Positions 12,022-24,705 of a stretch of DNA of 64,000 nucleotides are shown here, in pieces. The position numbers and the translations under genes are program-made. The notes beneath the pieces are model-generated. The model was not told the DNA's origin, did no database searches, and was given only the letters and a program-made list of their open reading frames with translations. This DNA comes from Larix kaempferi. Lineage: Eukaryota; Streptophyta; Pinopsida; Pinales; Pinaceae. Each line of letters begins with the position of its first letter. The first letter of the stretch is position 1. The stretch spans positions 38,423,501-38,487,500 of the forward strand of contig BSBM01000361.1 of assembly GCA_027924585.1 (NCBI GenBank). The letters run 5' to 3'.

Positions 12022-13150
12022 ATGGATTCCAAACAAGGATAGAGACCTTATAGCCCTGAAGAGGAGTTTGTTAAAGGAGGAAGGTCAAGTAGACATAAGA
12101 GAAGCAATGAACCCTTAAGTTTGGAGGATTCATTAAGGAAGTGTAGGGAGGATAATGAAAGGATAGTCAACATTCAGGAGCAAATCATGAATGATCTAAA
12201 TTCATTGAAGACCATCCAAAGATCAGCTGACAAGAGACATAGAAGAGATTATGTGAGGTATAGATCATATTCAAGAAGACCTCATCACATAGATAAGAGG
12301 AATGGGTATTCATCAAGTGATACAGATAGCATCCCTGAAAGATCCCTGGTGATACATAAGAAGAGGAGGTCTGTTCGAGATGAACTAGTAGGGGAACTAA
12401 GAAGAATCAATCCCCCAAGCTTTGATGGAGAAGTGAAGCAAGGAGAAGATGTCGAAGCATGATTGTTAGGACTTAGTAAATTCTTCCAGTTGCATCAATA
12501 TACACCTAATATGGAGGCAAGAGTATCCATATACCATCTTCAAGGTAAAGCATCTATCTGGTGGTATCAGCTAGTTAAGTTGAAGGACATTGATGAAGAT
12601 AGAATCTCTTGGAGGAATTTTAAGAAGTACTTTCAGAAAGAATATCTCTTTGAGCATTACTATGACAAGAAGATGGAGGAATTATTTGAGCTTAATTTGG
12701 GAATCATGACTATGGAGGCCTTGAGAAGAAGTTTCTAGAACTTTTGAAGTATGCAGACTTCATCAAAGATGAGAAGGTGAAGATTCAAAGGTTTCTAAGT
12801 GGCCTACCAGAATCTTACAAAGATCAAATCCAATATGATAAACCAAAGAATCTTAAGGAAGCCATCTAGAAGGAAATACACCTATATGAATAGAATAAGA
12901 GCAAGGCCCCATATCGGAATAATTGGAAGGATATGAAGAACAACAAGCAAGAGCAGAGGAAAAAAGGATCCATCCTTCAAAATTCAAAAATAGTAATTCT
13001 TATAAACAAGGATAGCTAAGGGAAGAGCATTCAAGAAAAAGACCACCTGTGGAATGTTGGATATGAAGAAAAATCATTTTTCCAGTCAGTGATCACGTAA
13101 GAGAAATAAACTTTACAACATTCAAGAGGATTCAACTGTTGGATATGTCA
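12022..13150 (+). pseudogene. Chromovirus gag
   Basis: Gag forms the particle that packages retrotransposon RNA. An ATG at 12022 opens a frame running through 12738, with in-frame TAG (12040) and TGA (12460) codons. The N-terminal part is charged. The Retrotrans_gag core follows at about 12420-12830: INPPSFDGEV, MEARVSIYHLQGKASIWWYQ, RNFKKYFQKEYLFEHYYDKK, then after a frameshift near 12720 the segment LLKYADFIKDEKVKIQRFLSG. A zinc knuckle is recognisable at about 13055-13092 as ECWI-x-RKNHFSSQ-x-SRK, in which two of its cysteine codons have become TGA. Leader DNA between the LTR and this start (11566-12021) has no feature. Confidence 0.85.
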
Positions 13151-13182
13151 GTGGAAGTGTTCAAAGGATCTATGCAGCTTTG

Positions 13183-13510
13183 GATGGGAGACAAGCTGAC
13201 CACTAGTTCTGAATGATCTTGAGGTAGGAGGTAATATTGATAATAAAACCATAGCTATTTTGATTGATTTTGGAGCTAGCAATAGTTACATTGCACCTAA
13301 TCTTGTTTAGAAATGTCATTTGAATAAAAGTAAACTTGAAACAAGAAGTCTAGTACAGTTACCTACCGCAGCCAAGAGGAAAATCACAGAAGTTGTAAAA
13401 GGGTGTCCCTTAGAAATGAATGGATTGAAAACCTTTGCAGACTTAAACATCATACCCTTTGGGGCCATATGATGTATTGATTGACATGGATTGGTTGGAA
13501 GCACACCGTA
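13183..13510 (+). pseudogene. Chromovirus aspartic protease
   Basis: The segment LNDLEVGGNIDNKTIAILID leads into FGASNSYIAPNLV. The active site reads D-F-G-A-S at about 13268, against the usual D-S/T-G-A-S. The frame then continues with QLPTAAKRKITEVVKGCPLE and a C-terminal strand at about 13440-13500, with a TAG at 13309 and a frameshift near 13460. In an intact element this enzyme cuts the gag-pol polyprotein. Its place between the gag knuckle and RT is standard. Confidence 0.75.
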
Positions 13511-13734
13511 CCATACTGGATTGTTATAATAAAACTTATACTTGTTTGGATGAAGAAGGAAACCAAGTAATAGTCAAAGGTATACCTAGACCCATATCAC
13601 TAAGATAGGTCACGGCTCTACAACTGAAGAAGTGTTTTAGGAAGTGATGCTAGTTATATGAAATTCATGTGGAGGATCCAAAAGAAGGAAAATAGCCAGA
13701 GCTACAAGATTATCCAATACTACAAGAGTTTATA

Positions 13735-15146
13735 GATATATTTCAAGAATCACCAGGAATTCCTCCTAAGAGGGACATTGATTTCTCCATCGACTTGGTG
13801 CCATGCACAGTACCTTCATCTAAAGCACCTTATAGAATGAGAACCCCATAGTTGAAGGAATCACAGATGCAGTTAGAAGAACTACCAAAGAAAGGTTACA
13901 TATGACCCATTGTTTCACCTTGGGGAGGTCATGTTTTATTTGTGAAGAAGAAGGATGGAACTATAAGACTCTGCATAGATTATAAGCAATTGAACAAAGC
14001 AATGATTAAAAACAAGTACCCCTTGCCAAGGATTGATGACTTGTTTGATCATTTGAGAAGAGAAAAAGTGTTTTCAAATATAGATTTGAGATCAAGATAC
14101 CACCAAATTATAATTAAGAATGATGATATTAGTAAGACAGCATTCAGGACAAGGTATGGACATTATGAGTTTACAGCGGTACCTTTTGGATTGACAAATG
14201 CACCTGCAGTATTCATGTGTTTAATGAATGGATTTTTCAAGAAGTTCTTAGATAAGTTTGTGATTGTTTCTTGGATGACATCCTTATCTATTCCAAGACA
14301 GAGGAAGAGCATGAAGAACACTTAGGATTAGTAATGCAGGTGCTTAGAGAACATCATTTGTATGCCAAGCTAAGCAAGTGTTCTTTCTATCAAAGCAGAA
14401 TTCACTACTTAGGAAATATTATTTCTAAAGAAGGTGTTTTAGTAGATCCTGAGAATATAAGGGCCATTAGGGAATGGCCAATAGCAAAGAATGTATCAGA
14501 CTGAAGATATTTCATGGGGGTAGCTGAGTACTACCAAAGGTTCATCGAAGGATTCTCAAAGTTAGCTCATCCTATCACATCCTTGAAAAAGAAGGGTGTG
14601 AATTTTTAATGGACTTGAAAGTGTGAACATATTTTTCAAAGACTTAAGGAAATGCTTACCAGTGCACCAATTCTGAAAATTGTGGATCATAAAGGAAACT
14701 TTTTTGTGTGCACAGTTGCATGTAAGTAGGGTATTGGTGGAGTATTGATGCAAGATGGACATGTGATCAATTATGAATCCAAAACTTTGAAGGAACATGA
14801 GAAGAACTATGTCACTCATGACTTAGAGATTGCATATATCATCAATGCCTTGACGATGTGGAGATGTTACCTAATGGGTAAGAAGTTTGAGTTAAGAATT
14901 GATCATGAATAGTTAAAATAGTTTTTCGAGCAGACTAATTTGAATGAAAGACAGAGAAGATGGATAGAGTTGTTATGTGAATATGACTTTGACATCAAGC
15001 ACATCAAAGGTAAGGAAAATAAAGTAGTTGATGCACTTAGCAGGAAGATACATGTGATGCATGTAGCAACTATCAGTGCTAGTATGTCAAATTTAAAGGA
15101 CAAGATCATTGAAGCCAATGTTACAGATGAACATTATCAAATTTAA
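13735..15146 (+). pseudogene. Chromovirus reverse transcriptase and RNase H
   Basis: The RT starts with ESPGIPPKRDIDFSIDLVPC, then [55 protein letters not shown] and [15 protein letters not shown]. At about 14265 a frameshift falls exactly at the catalytic box: the second frame begins with M-D-D-I-L-I-Y-S, so the original motif was F-x-D-D. The thumb follows with HLYAKLSKCSFYQSRIHYLG. RNase H runs from about 14515 (FMGVAEYYQRFIEGFSKLAH) through YESKTLKEHEKNYVTHDLEI to FDIKHIKGKENKVVDALSRK at 15050. At least six in-frame stops occur. The polymerase copies element RNA into DNA and RNase H removes the template. Confidence 0.92.
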
Positions 15147-15164
15147 GTAAAAGAAGGATTACAA

Positions 15165-16617
15165 CAACAAAAAATACCACAGGATTTTGATAAGTATAAG
15201 TTGGAAGAAAATGGAATCCTCATGCATAAAGATAGAATTTATGTGCCTAATCATGGTGATATAAAAAATATGGTTCTGAAATAAACACATGATGTTTTGT
15301 ATGTCGGACATTCGAGTTATCAGAAGAAAGTAGAAGCAGTAAGAAAACAATACTATTGGCCAAGGATGAAGAATGATGTTGCATATTATATCGCCAGATG
15401 CATGGAATACCAAAAGGTTAAAGTTGAGCATCGACATCTTGCAGGATTGTTACGACCTTTGCCAATACCTGAATGGAAATGGGATGTAGTGACAATGGAT
15501 TTCATCACAAAGTTTCCTAAGAAAAGATTACAAAATGATGCTATCATGGTTGTGGTAGATAAGTTAACTAAGGCAGCACACTTTATTACAGTAAAGAAAA
15601 CTCACAAGGAATCTAGTATTGCATACATTTACATGAAAGAAGTAGCCAAATTGCATGGAATCCTAAAAGTTATAGTATCATACAGAGATTCAAAAATTAA
15701 TTCTAACTTTTGGAAATGATTGTTCAAAGGATTTGGCACAAGACTGAACATGAGTATGGCATACCACCCTCAAATAGATGGACAGACAGAAGAGTTAATC
15801 AAGTGATTGAAGACATGTTAAGAATGTATATGATGGATCAACCATCTAGGTGGGAAGATTATTTACACTTGGTAGAGTTTTCTTATAATAATGGATATCA
15901 TGCCTCTCTGAAAATGAGCCCTTTCGAGGCAATGTATGGAATAAAGTGCAATACTCCTATCAGTTGGGATAAACCAACAGACATAGTCATTATTGGACCA
16001 GAATTATTGAAGGATATGGAGGATCAAATGGTTAATATCAAGCAGAATCTGAAGGTAGCTCAAGAAATAGAGAAAATCTATGCAAATCAGAATAGAACTG
16101 CCAAACAGTTTCAAGTTGGAGATCATGTCTTTTTGAAAGTTAGACCCAAGAAGAGCTCCTTGAATCTGGGAAACTATTCCAAATTAGTTGTTAGATACTA
16201 TGAAAATTTTGAAATCTTAGCTAAGATAGGACCCATTTCTTATGAGCTTGTTTTTCACACTTGCATTAAAGTACATAATGTGTTTCATGTGTCTTTATTG
16301 ACAAAGTATATACCTTATGCTAACCATGTAATTGATTGGAATGTGATCCAAGTTATTAGAGCACTTTTACTTTTCTTTGTTGATATATCTACATGTATGT
16401 ACATGATACTAATCATGTGATCGTATGGACTATGATCCAGGTGGAACCGGAAGGGGATTTTTTAGTACAATATGTTTCCATTTTGGGCAACAAGGTCAAG
16501 CTACTTCGAAATCAAGAAATTAGGTAGGTAAAGGTCCAATGGACCCATTTTAGTCATGGGGATGCGACTTGGGAACTGGAAGATGCTATGAGGGAAGTAT
16601 ACCCTCATATATTTTGA
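15165..16617 (+). pseudogene. Chromovirus integrase with chromodomain
   Basis: The HHCC zinc-binding part is at 15290-15420 (VGHSSYQKKVEAVRKQYYWP, then C-x2-Y in place of the second cysteine pair). The catalytic core has TMDFITKFPKK with the first Asp, and VSYRDSKINSNFW with the second Asp and the usual SDRD changed to SYRD. After a one-base deletion near 15793 comes RVNQVIEDMLRMYMMDQPSR and FSYNNGYHASLKMSPFEAMY. The GPY/F-like module is at about 16190-16340. An extra segment of about 90 bp near 16345-16440 looks like a local duplication. The chromodomain ends the protein (VKVQWTHFSHGDATWE, stop at 16615-16617). In the family the chromodomain directs integration to marked chromatin. Confidence 0.9.
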
Positions 16618-16675
16618 AATTTTGGTGTTTGTGGCACATATGTAATAATTATGCATCAAGGACGATGCAATGTTT

Positions 16676-16688
16676 AAGGGGGAGGGGA
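16676..16688 (+). other. Polypurine tract of the chromovirus
   Basis: aagggggagggga lies immediately before the TG that opens the 3' LTR, as needed for plus-strand DNA priming. Confidence 0.85.
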
Positions 16689-19147
16689 TGTAATACCTCA
16701 GTTGTTAAGCCTAGTATTTAAGGTATTTTATTTGACTATGGACTTATGTTATGTTTGTTATTGTGACTATGGACTTATGATCATTTGTTTGATGATGTGA
16801 TTATGGAATTTGGCATTATTATTAATTTTAATGGTGTTATTGTCATTGTCGTTATCATTGAATGTTGTTGTTATGAATTAAATAAACAATTGGCTCAACA
16901 AAGGAAACTAAAAGAGTATGGGAGACCATGTATTCCACAGTGTGAGGAGACATCCCTAGCACCTTAGAACTTGTTGTTGGATTGTGTTTTTCCATTTCTA
17001 GTTCATTTTGTGCCATGGTGACATTAGTAGTGTTGGTCACCCAAACATTGTACAATGGACCCCATTTTTTATTTTATGGACTATGGAGTTATTGTTGCAC
17101 CTTATGCATACCTTGGTGGGACCCTCTTACCTAGTGCACCCTCCTTGGGAGAGATTCCCTCCCATTTATGTTTTTTTATCATTTATGAGCCCTCTCCCTA
17201 TATTCTAGGAGTTGTAAGCTAGATTTTAGCTTCCACAAGCTAGAATTTAGCATCCACCTCCATAAGTGCGCCCCACTCCTCTATTCATGGAGATGCTCCT
17301 TGTTTGTGTGCTTACATGTCAATTATGATCCTATTGAACCCACTCTCTCACCTCACATGACTAGTGCACCCTCCTTGAGATATTATTGGCCTCCACTCCT
17401 TGGTTTTTTAAAAACTCCTCCTCATGGTGCTAATATGGGAAAGGGAATATCCTAATTAATCCACCACTCCACTAATTCAAGTTAATTCTCCATGATGAAT
17501 TTTAACCCTACCTATTTCTAATTCAATTTGATCCCCTTGGTTTAAATTTGGACTCCTTGTGCTATAAATTCATATTCCCTCTCCTTGTTGAAGGGAATCC
17601 TAAGCTTTGGATCACTTGACTCGTTCTATCTCACTGTGTTGTGAGTATTGAAAGTATTGAGATTGTGTTGAGACCTAGCGTTATTGTACGGTACTATTAG
17701 AGAGTTAGTCTAGCTAGATGTTTCCCTTGCTTCCTTGAGCTCACTCTACTAGTCCAAGTTCTCATACAGGAAGCCAGGAAATGGGATGGTGATATTCTGA
17801 GGGACGAGTTAGGTGAAGGGAGTCTCATCCCATAGGCAATGGAGACAGATAGGAAAGTAGTAGTGGGAAGCATTGTGGTTCTCGAAAAAGGTAGTTCTGA
17901 GAGTTACTAGACTAAGTGTGCCTCTTCCTGTGGATCTGTGGTCTCATCTCAGGGGTGACATGTTCAAGTGAGTTAGACTTGACACTATCTACGGCTGGGA
18001 AGAAAGTTGTCCTGCTAAATCCAGTTGCCCATTGAAGATAAGTATTTGTTCATATGCATATTTATATTATTTTATGATATTTATGTGCCATGGAGGATTA
18101 ATTGTCATGGTTATGTTTATTGTTTATGTGTCAGGATTTGTATGCAGTATGGATGGCTTTCATACTTTGAAACTTTGATTTTCTATGAGCTTATTCTACC
18201 ATCTATTCTTTCTCTTCTCCTTTATGGTTTACCATTGTGGCTTTGACGGTAATGAGAAGGGCGCAACCATATGTTCTGGTTCCTCTATTTCTGCTCATTT
18301 TTGGGTTGTGATAACTATACCATTGCATCCAGAGCGATGTTTCCAGTAAGGAACACCTTTTGTTTCACTAGAAAATATGTTCGTATGACCAAGTTATGAC
18401 TGTTTTGGCCGACAGTGTTTGCGGTGCTAAAAGGAACGCACCTATCTTCTGATTGAGAGCACCTTTGAATGTAAATATGTTCTATTGTTGTATGTCTAGT
18501 TATAATATTTCATATCTGATTATATTAGTATATATTTTATTTGTATTGATGATTGATGGTTGGAGGGAAGGTATCCATACAATCTAAATCATAGCTAGTG
18601 AAATATGGTTATAGGGGACAACCACGGGATTTGATTTTGGAGGGTGTGGTTGGAAGTCTATGTTTTCATTTTCTATGCTTTTTGTGGTTTTATTTGATGC
18701 TATTATTACTACTTAACCATGCTATCAGCACACACATCATAGAACTGATAAATAATCCTCATATGAAAGATAATTTTTATGAAAGCAACCATAACAACTA
18801 AATACTCACAACTCATGTTCTCAACAACATTACAATCCAATATTACTATCACCTTACTATCAAGTACCTAACTTCATTGTATGCTCATACTCATGCTAGA
18901 TATTCTCATTACCATGCCTTACATGTACGCGTTATGAATTTCATTTTTATTATGTTTAATAGTATGCACGTTGGGAAATATCATGTTTGGTTTTTATGCA
19001 TTTCATAAGTCTATAAGTTCTAATTTCTTGATTATATGGCATGTTGGCCTAACCTTAGAACATTTAATTCCTCTATATAATATTAATTTATCCCTTTTTC
19101 TAGGTCTCCTAGTGCCTTTGGCCTTGTTAAAGGCTGGGGACACTACA
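16689..19147 (+). repeat. 3' LTR of the chromovirus
   Basis: Opens tgtaatacctcag and closes ggggacactaca, about 2.46 kb. From 16965 onward it parallels the 5' LTR. The first 275 bp (16689-16964) are unique in this window. Open frames inside (18025-18246, 18598-18801, 18971-19252) have counterparts in the 5' LTR and no domain. Confidence 0.88.
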
Positions 19148-19380
19148 ATTCTCTATTGGTTGTTTTTCTCTATTGCAGAATTAGGAATTCTTAGGAAAGT
19201 AATGAGCAACACATTTTCTCTTTTTCTATTCTTTTATCTTTTTCTTGTTTAGAGAAAGTAGTTAGGGTTCACTTTTTCATTTCCTCATATTTATTTTAAT
19301 TTAAATTCATTATTTTTCAATCTTAGCCTTCATTTCTCTTATTAAGTTTTATTTATTCTTTTAAGTCATATCCCCTAGCA
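19148..19380. other. No recognisable feature
   Basis: AT-rich sequence following the chromovirus 3' LTR. No domain, terminal repeat or tandem array is visible. Confidence 0.5.
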
Positions 19381-19761
19381 AGCTTGGCTCCTTATTTATC
19401 AAGTTGTTCCATAACAAGTTGGATGTCAAAATAATAGTATCACTTTAATCACATAAAGTATCATTTGTCCATGATGCCTAGATTTAACACTCTAGCATCA
19501 AATACATGTTCAAGTCCTCCTAACTTATTCAATAAGGGTTCAACTTTGAGACATTACAGAAACAATTTTCCTAATGAGTCATCTTGCTTGATCACATCGA
19601 GGCTCCCATATTGCTATCTCTTTTGCATTGGTTGATTTGGTTAGATCAACTTTAGTTAACATCCATAAGTTCTTACCCATAAGCATGGCAATTAGATTTC
19701 TCTTCCATGAGATATAGTTAGATCCAACTAATGTAGGAATATAAACAATGTTTGAATTCAT
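19381..19761 (-). pseudogene. Ty1/copia gag N-terminal fragment
   Basis: The open frame 19761-19579 begins MNSNIVYIPTLVGSNYISWK and continues NLIAMLMGKNLWML. This resembles the start of copia-type gag (the UBN2/DUF4219 family), where a conserved G-x-N-Y-x-x-W-K precedes a helix with G-K-x-L-W. Frame is lost after about 19579, and no protease, integrase or RT follows, so only a piece of the gene survives. No LTR was found beside it. Confidence 0.6.
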
Positions 19762-20778
19762 GGTGATAAAATCCTAAAAACCCAAAAAATACAAAAAATT
19801 GAATTGTCACAAGGAAAGAAAAGATATGTAAAATTAGAATTTTCTCACCAATGTTGAAACCTTTATGTAACTAACTGATGGATCTGCAACTCATTGACAC
19901 AAAAAACGAACATAACTCATCGAAAGCAAAAAAAATCATAGAAAACAGTGCATACACAAGCTAGCTAAATGTAGGGCACGTATACGCGCTTTAGTTGTGT
20001 ATAGGGCACGTATGACTATCAAAATCGGGAAAACTTGCAGAAAAATCATCGAAACTACCACCAAAGTTGTTTAAACGAAAACGACCTGCAATAACCTGAA
20101 ACAAAAACATCCAAACACCCATATTTGCAGGCCAAAAAATAGATCCTTGATGCTATATTAGTATACAATAGCTTTCAATTCAAAACTACAAAAATAAATC
20201 AAGAAAAACTTGAAAATTTATGATTTTTTTTGTTAAATTAAAGGTGAAAGTTAGAGTTTGAAAAAAAATCAAATATGTAGAATAAATCCCAAATCTAAAA
20301 AACTACCAATTGGGTATTGTAGATTGGGTCTTAAAACTACAAAATATTAAGTGCTCAAGTAAAAACACGAGACGATGTTTTTTTTTGTAAGTCAACTTTA
20401 TATTAAAATTCAATAGAAGATTTATAATATCTTGGGAATAGCACCGGATTCCAACCCAACACTCACCCCATACCTATCAAACCTTTTATGTAGCCTCCCT
20501 ACAATAATATTTTCTCCCAAAATTACCCCTCCCCTTGAGGGGAAAATAGGCTTTTACAAAAAGCTACAGTTCCAGACTAAACATTAATTACATTTCATTC
20601 TGCAAAATATATCTAGCAGTCCTATATATGGTAGACTTAATATATCCAAAGTACAAAACAATAAATATGCAGAACCATGATCCAATATTCCTTATTTCCT
20701 TGCACAAAACCCCGACTAAACAGGAAATTTAACATGTTTAACATATAGACTCGAAACAAACCCAGTGGCTATCTGAAG
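19762..20778. other. No recognisable gene
   Basis: AT-rich. It may hold the leader of the copia fragment on its left side and 3' untranslated sequence of the minus-strand gene remnant on its right side, but neither is demonstrable. Confidence 0.45.
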
Positions 20779-22110
20779 TTACACATCCTGGAAGTTCCTT
20801 GATGGAGCAGCAACCTCATTGCGTTGAGATCCCTCGCCCATGTTGCCTCTGCCAGTCTGTGGCTCCACTCCCTGAACCTCAACAACCCCCACCATGGGGA
20901 GAAATGGTATTCCCAATTCCTTCCCTATGACATCCACTTTCATGTGCATCAGCCTAGTATTTGCATACAATTCCTTCCAGAACGAGACAGGGATGTCATC
21001 TCCACATGCTTTTCTTCTCACTCCATAAGCACCCGCCCTAATAGGCCTTTCATTACCTAGTAGAGAGAGACTATCTTTTCTCCATTATAAATGTGGGATA
21101 ACTCCATATTATAATATTAAGAGTTATCTTGTTTGATTTTTCTCCTAATGCTAGTTATGAAATCTTACGATATCAACTAGACATCATTACACATGTAATT
21201 ATTAAAATTACATGTTCCAACAAGCATTTCATACATATAAAATAAATTAAAATTAAATTACACTTCAAATCATAATTAAAAAGTTTCAAACATGCAATAC
21301 CTGTGAAATCCCACTATCTAGGATATCTGGAATATCTCCCAATATTGAAGAGAGTCGCCCCATACTCATAGTCCCTACATATGGCAAGGGAATCTGTGAA
21401 CACAACCAATTTAAATTGTAAAAACATGAGTTCACATTAAGGACGGGATATAAATTTGTTCAATTGAACATTGAGCAATATGTGAATAAAATTAAAGCAT
21501 ATAATTATCAATATTTAAGCAAATGTACCTCTTTCATTGCATCCAAGTTTATACTTGATGAAATCCTAAATGAGTGTTCATTCATCAATTGAGAGAACTA
21601 AAATTAATGACCATGTAGTATTTTCATTGTTATATCTCTAAACTTGCAAAGATGTAGATCTAATAACAAAAATTTCTCCTGATACATGAAACAATTATCA
21701 ATTACGTAACACATGTACCTCTCCCATTATCTCTTCCTCATGACAGAGTAATTCCTGCCACCCATTTTGACAACACTTTGCATAATCCTTGACATCTTCA
21801 AGGCTCATAGAATCTATCACATCGTATGTTAAATAAATAAAACTATCGTGATACCTAGCTTGTGCTCTATGGTGGTTCAAGCCAACATCAACCCCCATAA
21901 AAGCTTACTCTAAGATTTCTCCTATCGCATCCCTTGCCTCTCAACTGACCTGAGAGGTTTCATCCATCTCTGAACGTGGAATAACCAACCTTGGTGGGAA
22001 AGATACCAAGGGAGGTGGAGGTTGAGGCAATGCATGATCTCAAAAGGAACATCTCTGACTATACGTCCAACCTTTTCCAACACCATAATATTTGGATGGA
22101 AGGTCCATAT
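20779..22110 (-). pseudogene. Unrecognised multi-exon gene remnant, 3' half
   Basis: I do not recognise this protein. Next to the LTR junction the frame begins DLPSKYYGVGKGWTYSQRCS, followed by a Pro-rich stretch and three stops, then VGLNHHRAQARYHDSFIYLT and NGWQELLCHEEEIMGE. A gt donor follows. Two short phase-0 candidate exons lie between ag and gt: 23 codons at about 21530-21598 (FSQLMNEHSFRISSS) and 31 codons at about 21302-21394 (IPLPYVGTMSMGRLSS). A last exon at 21062-20779 follows the pyrimidine-rich acceptor ctctctctactag (PVSFWKELYANTRLMHMKVD, ending NFQDV and a stop). The last junction is off by one frame, and the internal stops suggest a pseudogene. The 5' half is at 32710-33712. 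Confidence 0.5.
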
Positions 22111-22650
22111 TGTAATATCCTGATTTTGACCCTATTGCATTAGAATTATAAATGATGTAAATATCATTATTAAATCATGGTGAGGAGATCAAGACCAAGG
22201 CCCCGCCATCGATTTAGAATTTTATGTTTCGGCAATTAAAAATCGATGTATATGGTTCTCGTGCTAGCCACGCACAATAGAAATTAAGACATCATGTAAA
22301 TATGAATTTTAATGAAATACCCACAACTAGCTATGCAATGCAACAAGAGATGGGGGCATGATTTTTACAAGGGATAGGGAAGGAAAATATTCAAACCTTT
22401 GAGCCAATAATGTTAATCCAAATGTCATTGAGAGAATCCATAAACCCACAACTACCCATTTTGACTTATGCACCCAATCATTTAATTCTTCCAAGAGTTG
22501 GTTGAGGTAGTTAATGCATTGTGAATGGAAAGGTATGGCAACCAATTTCGTGTATGGGCAAGCCATCAATTTGGGAAATGGTATTTTGGCTTCTTGGGAA
22601 AGAAAACACCCACGAGATTGTGCCCAAGCCATTCTTCACCCATGGTCTTT
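22111..22650 (+). mobile_element. Older solo LTR, left piece
   Basis: Starts tgtaatatcctg and parallels the first 540 bp of the LTR at 22651, including the caactagctatgcaatgcaac region. Its left flank is catat (22106-22110), which recurs exactly after the right piece (32710-32714). The LTR is broken at 22650 by a complete retrotransposon of the same family. The open frame 22632-22327 lies inside it and has no domain. Confidence 0.88.
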
Positions 22651-23960
22651 TGTAATGTCCCCAGTTTGACCCCATGGCATTAAAATCGTAAATGATGTAA
22701 TATTGTTATAAAATCGTGGTGAGGAGCTCAAGGCCAAGGCCCTGCCATCGATTTATTGATGCATATGGTTTATGTGCTAGCCAGGCACATTGAATTGTGA
22801 ATATCATGTAAATATGCATTTTAATAAAATACCCACAACTAGCTATGCAATGCAACAAGAGATGGGGGCATGATTTTACAAGGAATTGGGAGGGAAAATA
22901 TTCAAACCCTTGAGCCAATCAAGTCAAGCCAAGTGTCAATGAGAGAACCCATCAAACCCTCAACTACCCATGTTGACTTTTGTACCCAATCACTGATTTC
23001 TCCAAAGAGTTGGTTGAGGTAGTTAATGCCTTGGGGAAAGAGAGGTATGGATGTCCAAATTTGGGAATGGGCAAGCCACCCTGCATGGAAAAATGTGTTT
23101 GCCTTCTTGGGCAATAAAAGAGCCATGGATTGCTCCCCAAGCCATTATCCATGATCCAGTTTCTCTTCCTCACGAGTTTAACATGGGTGTTTTCCAGCTA
23201 TGGATTGAGTTGTTTTCCTTCATTCTCAGCTGGGAGAAGGCATTTTTGTATTGTATACCAATGGGGAAGAAGGGGAATGGAATTGGGGTTCCATAGAGAC
23301 CGTTTTTGTTGTTAAATGCTTAGAGAGTTGGGAAGAAAACGTTTTCCTCCCTGTGAATGTTTTTCCCCATCCCACAATTCATTTTTGGATGGAAACAATT
23401 TGGGGAAATCCCAAACCCATGGCCATCCTGTTGGTAAATCCATTGCTTTGGCTTGAGCTTGAGTGTAAGCCTCTAGGGTTCAAATGTAGCCTGATAAACC
23501 CAGTTGTGGACTGGCTTGGCTCAGATGAAATGATTAATTGGTTGTGAATGAGTGAATGTCCCCTTTTCCTTGTAAGAATCATGCCCAGCTCGGGGGGTGG
23601 CAGTTGTGTTGAGAGATTGATGAACACAACTGACCTATGGTTGGGTGGAACGTTGCAACGACATAGCTAGTTGTATGGGACCAATTGCACAATGAAGATA
23701 AGTGTTTTTCTATCTATGTGTTTTGCTTCTGCAATGTATGCAATGTATAATTTAATGACTGTTATTGATATGTTGAGTGCATACAAAATAGGTGTGTGTG
23801 GATGAGTTTATTTCCGCTGTGCATTTTTGCTTGTTTTCCATCTGCACACATCTCTCTTATTGTTGAGAATCTAATGAATGGGATGAGTTTTATGTGAAAT
23901 CCCCAGATATTGGCATCGTGTTCCCTTCCTTGGATTGGGTCCGTGGGTGGGTACATTAAA
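22651..23960 (+). repeat. 5' LTR of the non-coding retrotransposon
   Basis: Opens tgtaatgtcccc and closes ggtacattaaa, where the 3' copy closes ggtacattaca. Length is 1310 bp. Several short frames on both strands occur within it, and the same frames appear in the other LTRs, so they are sequence shadows rather than genes. Confidence 0.9.
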
Positions 23961-23962
23961 TT

Positions 23963-23974
23963 TGGTATCAGAGC
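23963..23974 (+). other. Primer-binding site (initiator Met tRNA)
   Basis: tggtatcagagc lies two bases after the 5' LTR. It is the exact complement of the initiator methionine tRNA 3' end used by many plant LTR retrotransposons. Confidence 0.93.
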
Positions 23975-24479
23975 TGTTGGTTGCAGCATTAGGCCTTCAT
24001 GGGCTACCTATCGTAGTTGCAGAGGTAAGTATTCCTCCTGCTCAACACTGATCATTAAGAAAATTTCATATTTTGAAAAATTTTCTAAGTATGTCTGAGT
24101 TTTCCGCCAAGGCTGTGTCGGCGAATCTCGCTGAGTTGCGCCGAAACGGCGGCAGAAATCGCTGAGTGCATCCAACGCGGTCGTTGAATCTGGCCGAGTT
24201 GCACTGAAAAAGTTTGCGGAATTTCAAAAATTTTCTAATTATTTTTGAAAAAAATTCTAAGTGTTTTTGTTTTGTTGAGCCAACGCGTTTCAGCGAGTCT
24301 CGTGGAGTCGGGCCAAAGCGGCAGCCGAACTCGGCGAGTTGGGCCGAAACGGCAGCAGAACTCACTCAGTGGAGCCGACACGGTCGGTGAATTTTGCTGA
24401 GTTCCGCCAACAAAGTTGCGGAAGTGCCGGGGAAAGGAAGAAAATTTTCAAAATCTTTCTAAGTGTTTTTGGCAACAAA

Positions 24480-24705
24480 ACTCAACAAGTTGGCCCGAAA
24501 CGGCGGAAGAACTCGGCGAGTTGGTCCAAAACTGTGAGTTGGTCCGAAACGGTGGAAGAACTCGACAAGTTGGTCCGAAACGGCGAGTTGGTCCGAAACG
24601 GTAGAAGAACTCGGCAAGTTGGTCCGAAATGGCGGAAGAACTCGGCGAGTTGATCCGAAACGGCGGCAGAACTCGGTGAGTTGGTCCGCAACAAGTCGGA
24701 GGAGA
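24480..24705 (+). repeat. GC-rich 31-bp tandem repeats in the retrotransposon leader
   Basis: The unit ctcggcgagttggtccgaaa plus cggcggaagaa (31 bp) recurs about six times, with shortened 19- to 20-bp versions in between (gagttggtccgaaacgg). Looser relatives extend left to about 24100 (gagttgcgccgaaacggcgg). The block is much richer in G, C and CpG than its surroundings. The opposite-strand frames 24448-24818 arise from this repeat. Confidence 0.85.

Larger units (their letters stand above)
8825..19147 (+). mobile_element. Ty3/gypsy chromovirus, decayed, about 10.3 kb
   Basis: Two long direct repeats (8825-11550 and 16689-19147) flank a gag-pol region in the order gag, protease, RT, RNase H, integrase, chromodomain, which defines a Ty3/gypsy chromovirus. 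The chromodomain and the GPY/F-like integrase end suggest the Tekay-like branch; that assignment is inference. The 3' LTR is full length with a polypurine tract before it. The 5' LTR lacks roughly its first 275 bp. No target duplication can be tested because the 5' end is lost. Every protein segment has stops or frameshifts, so the copy is not autonomous. Confidence 0.9.

Noticed and set aside
22327-23627. Several 60-100 codon frames in the LTR, and their counterparts at 30138-31102 and 6766-7492
   Set aside because: The same frames recur in all LTR copies, overlap on both strands and show no domain. They are LTR shadows.
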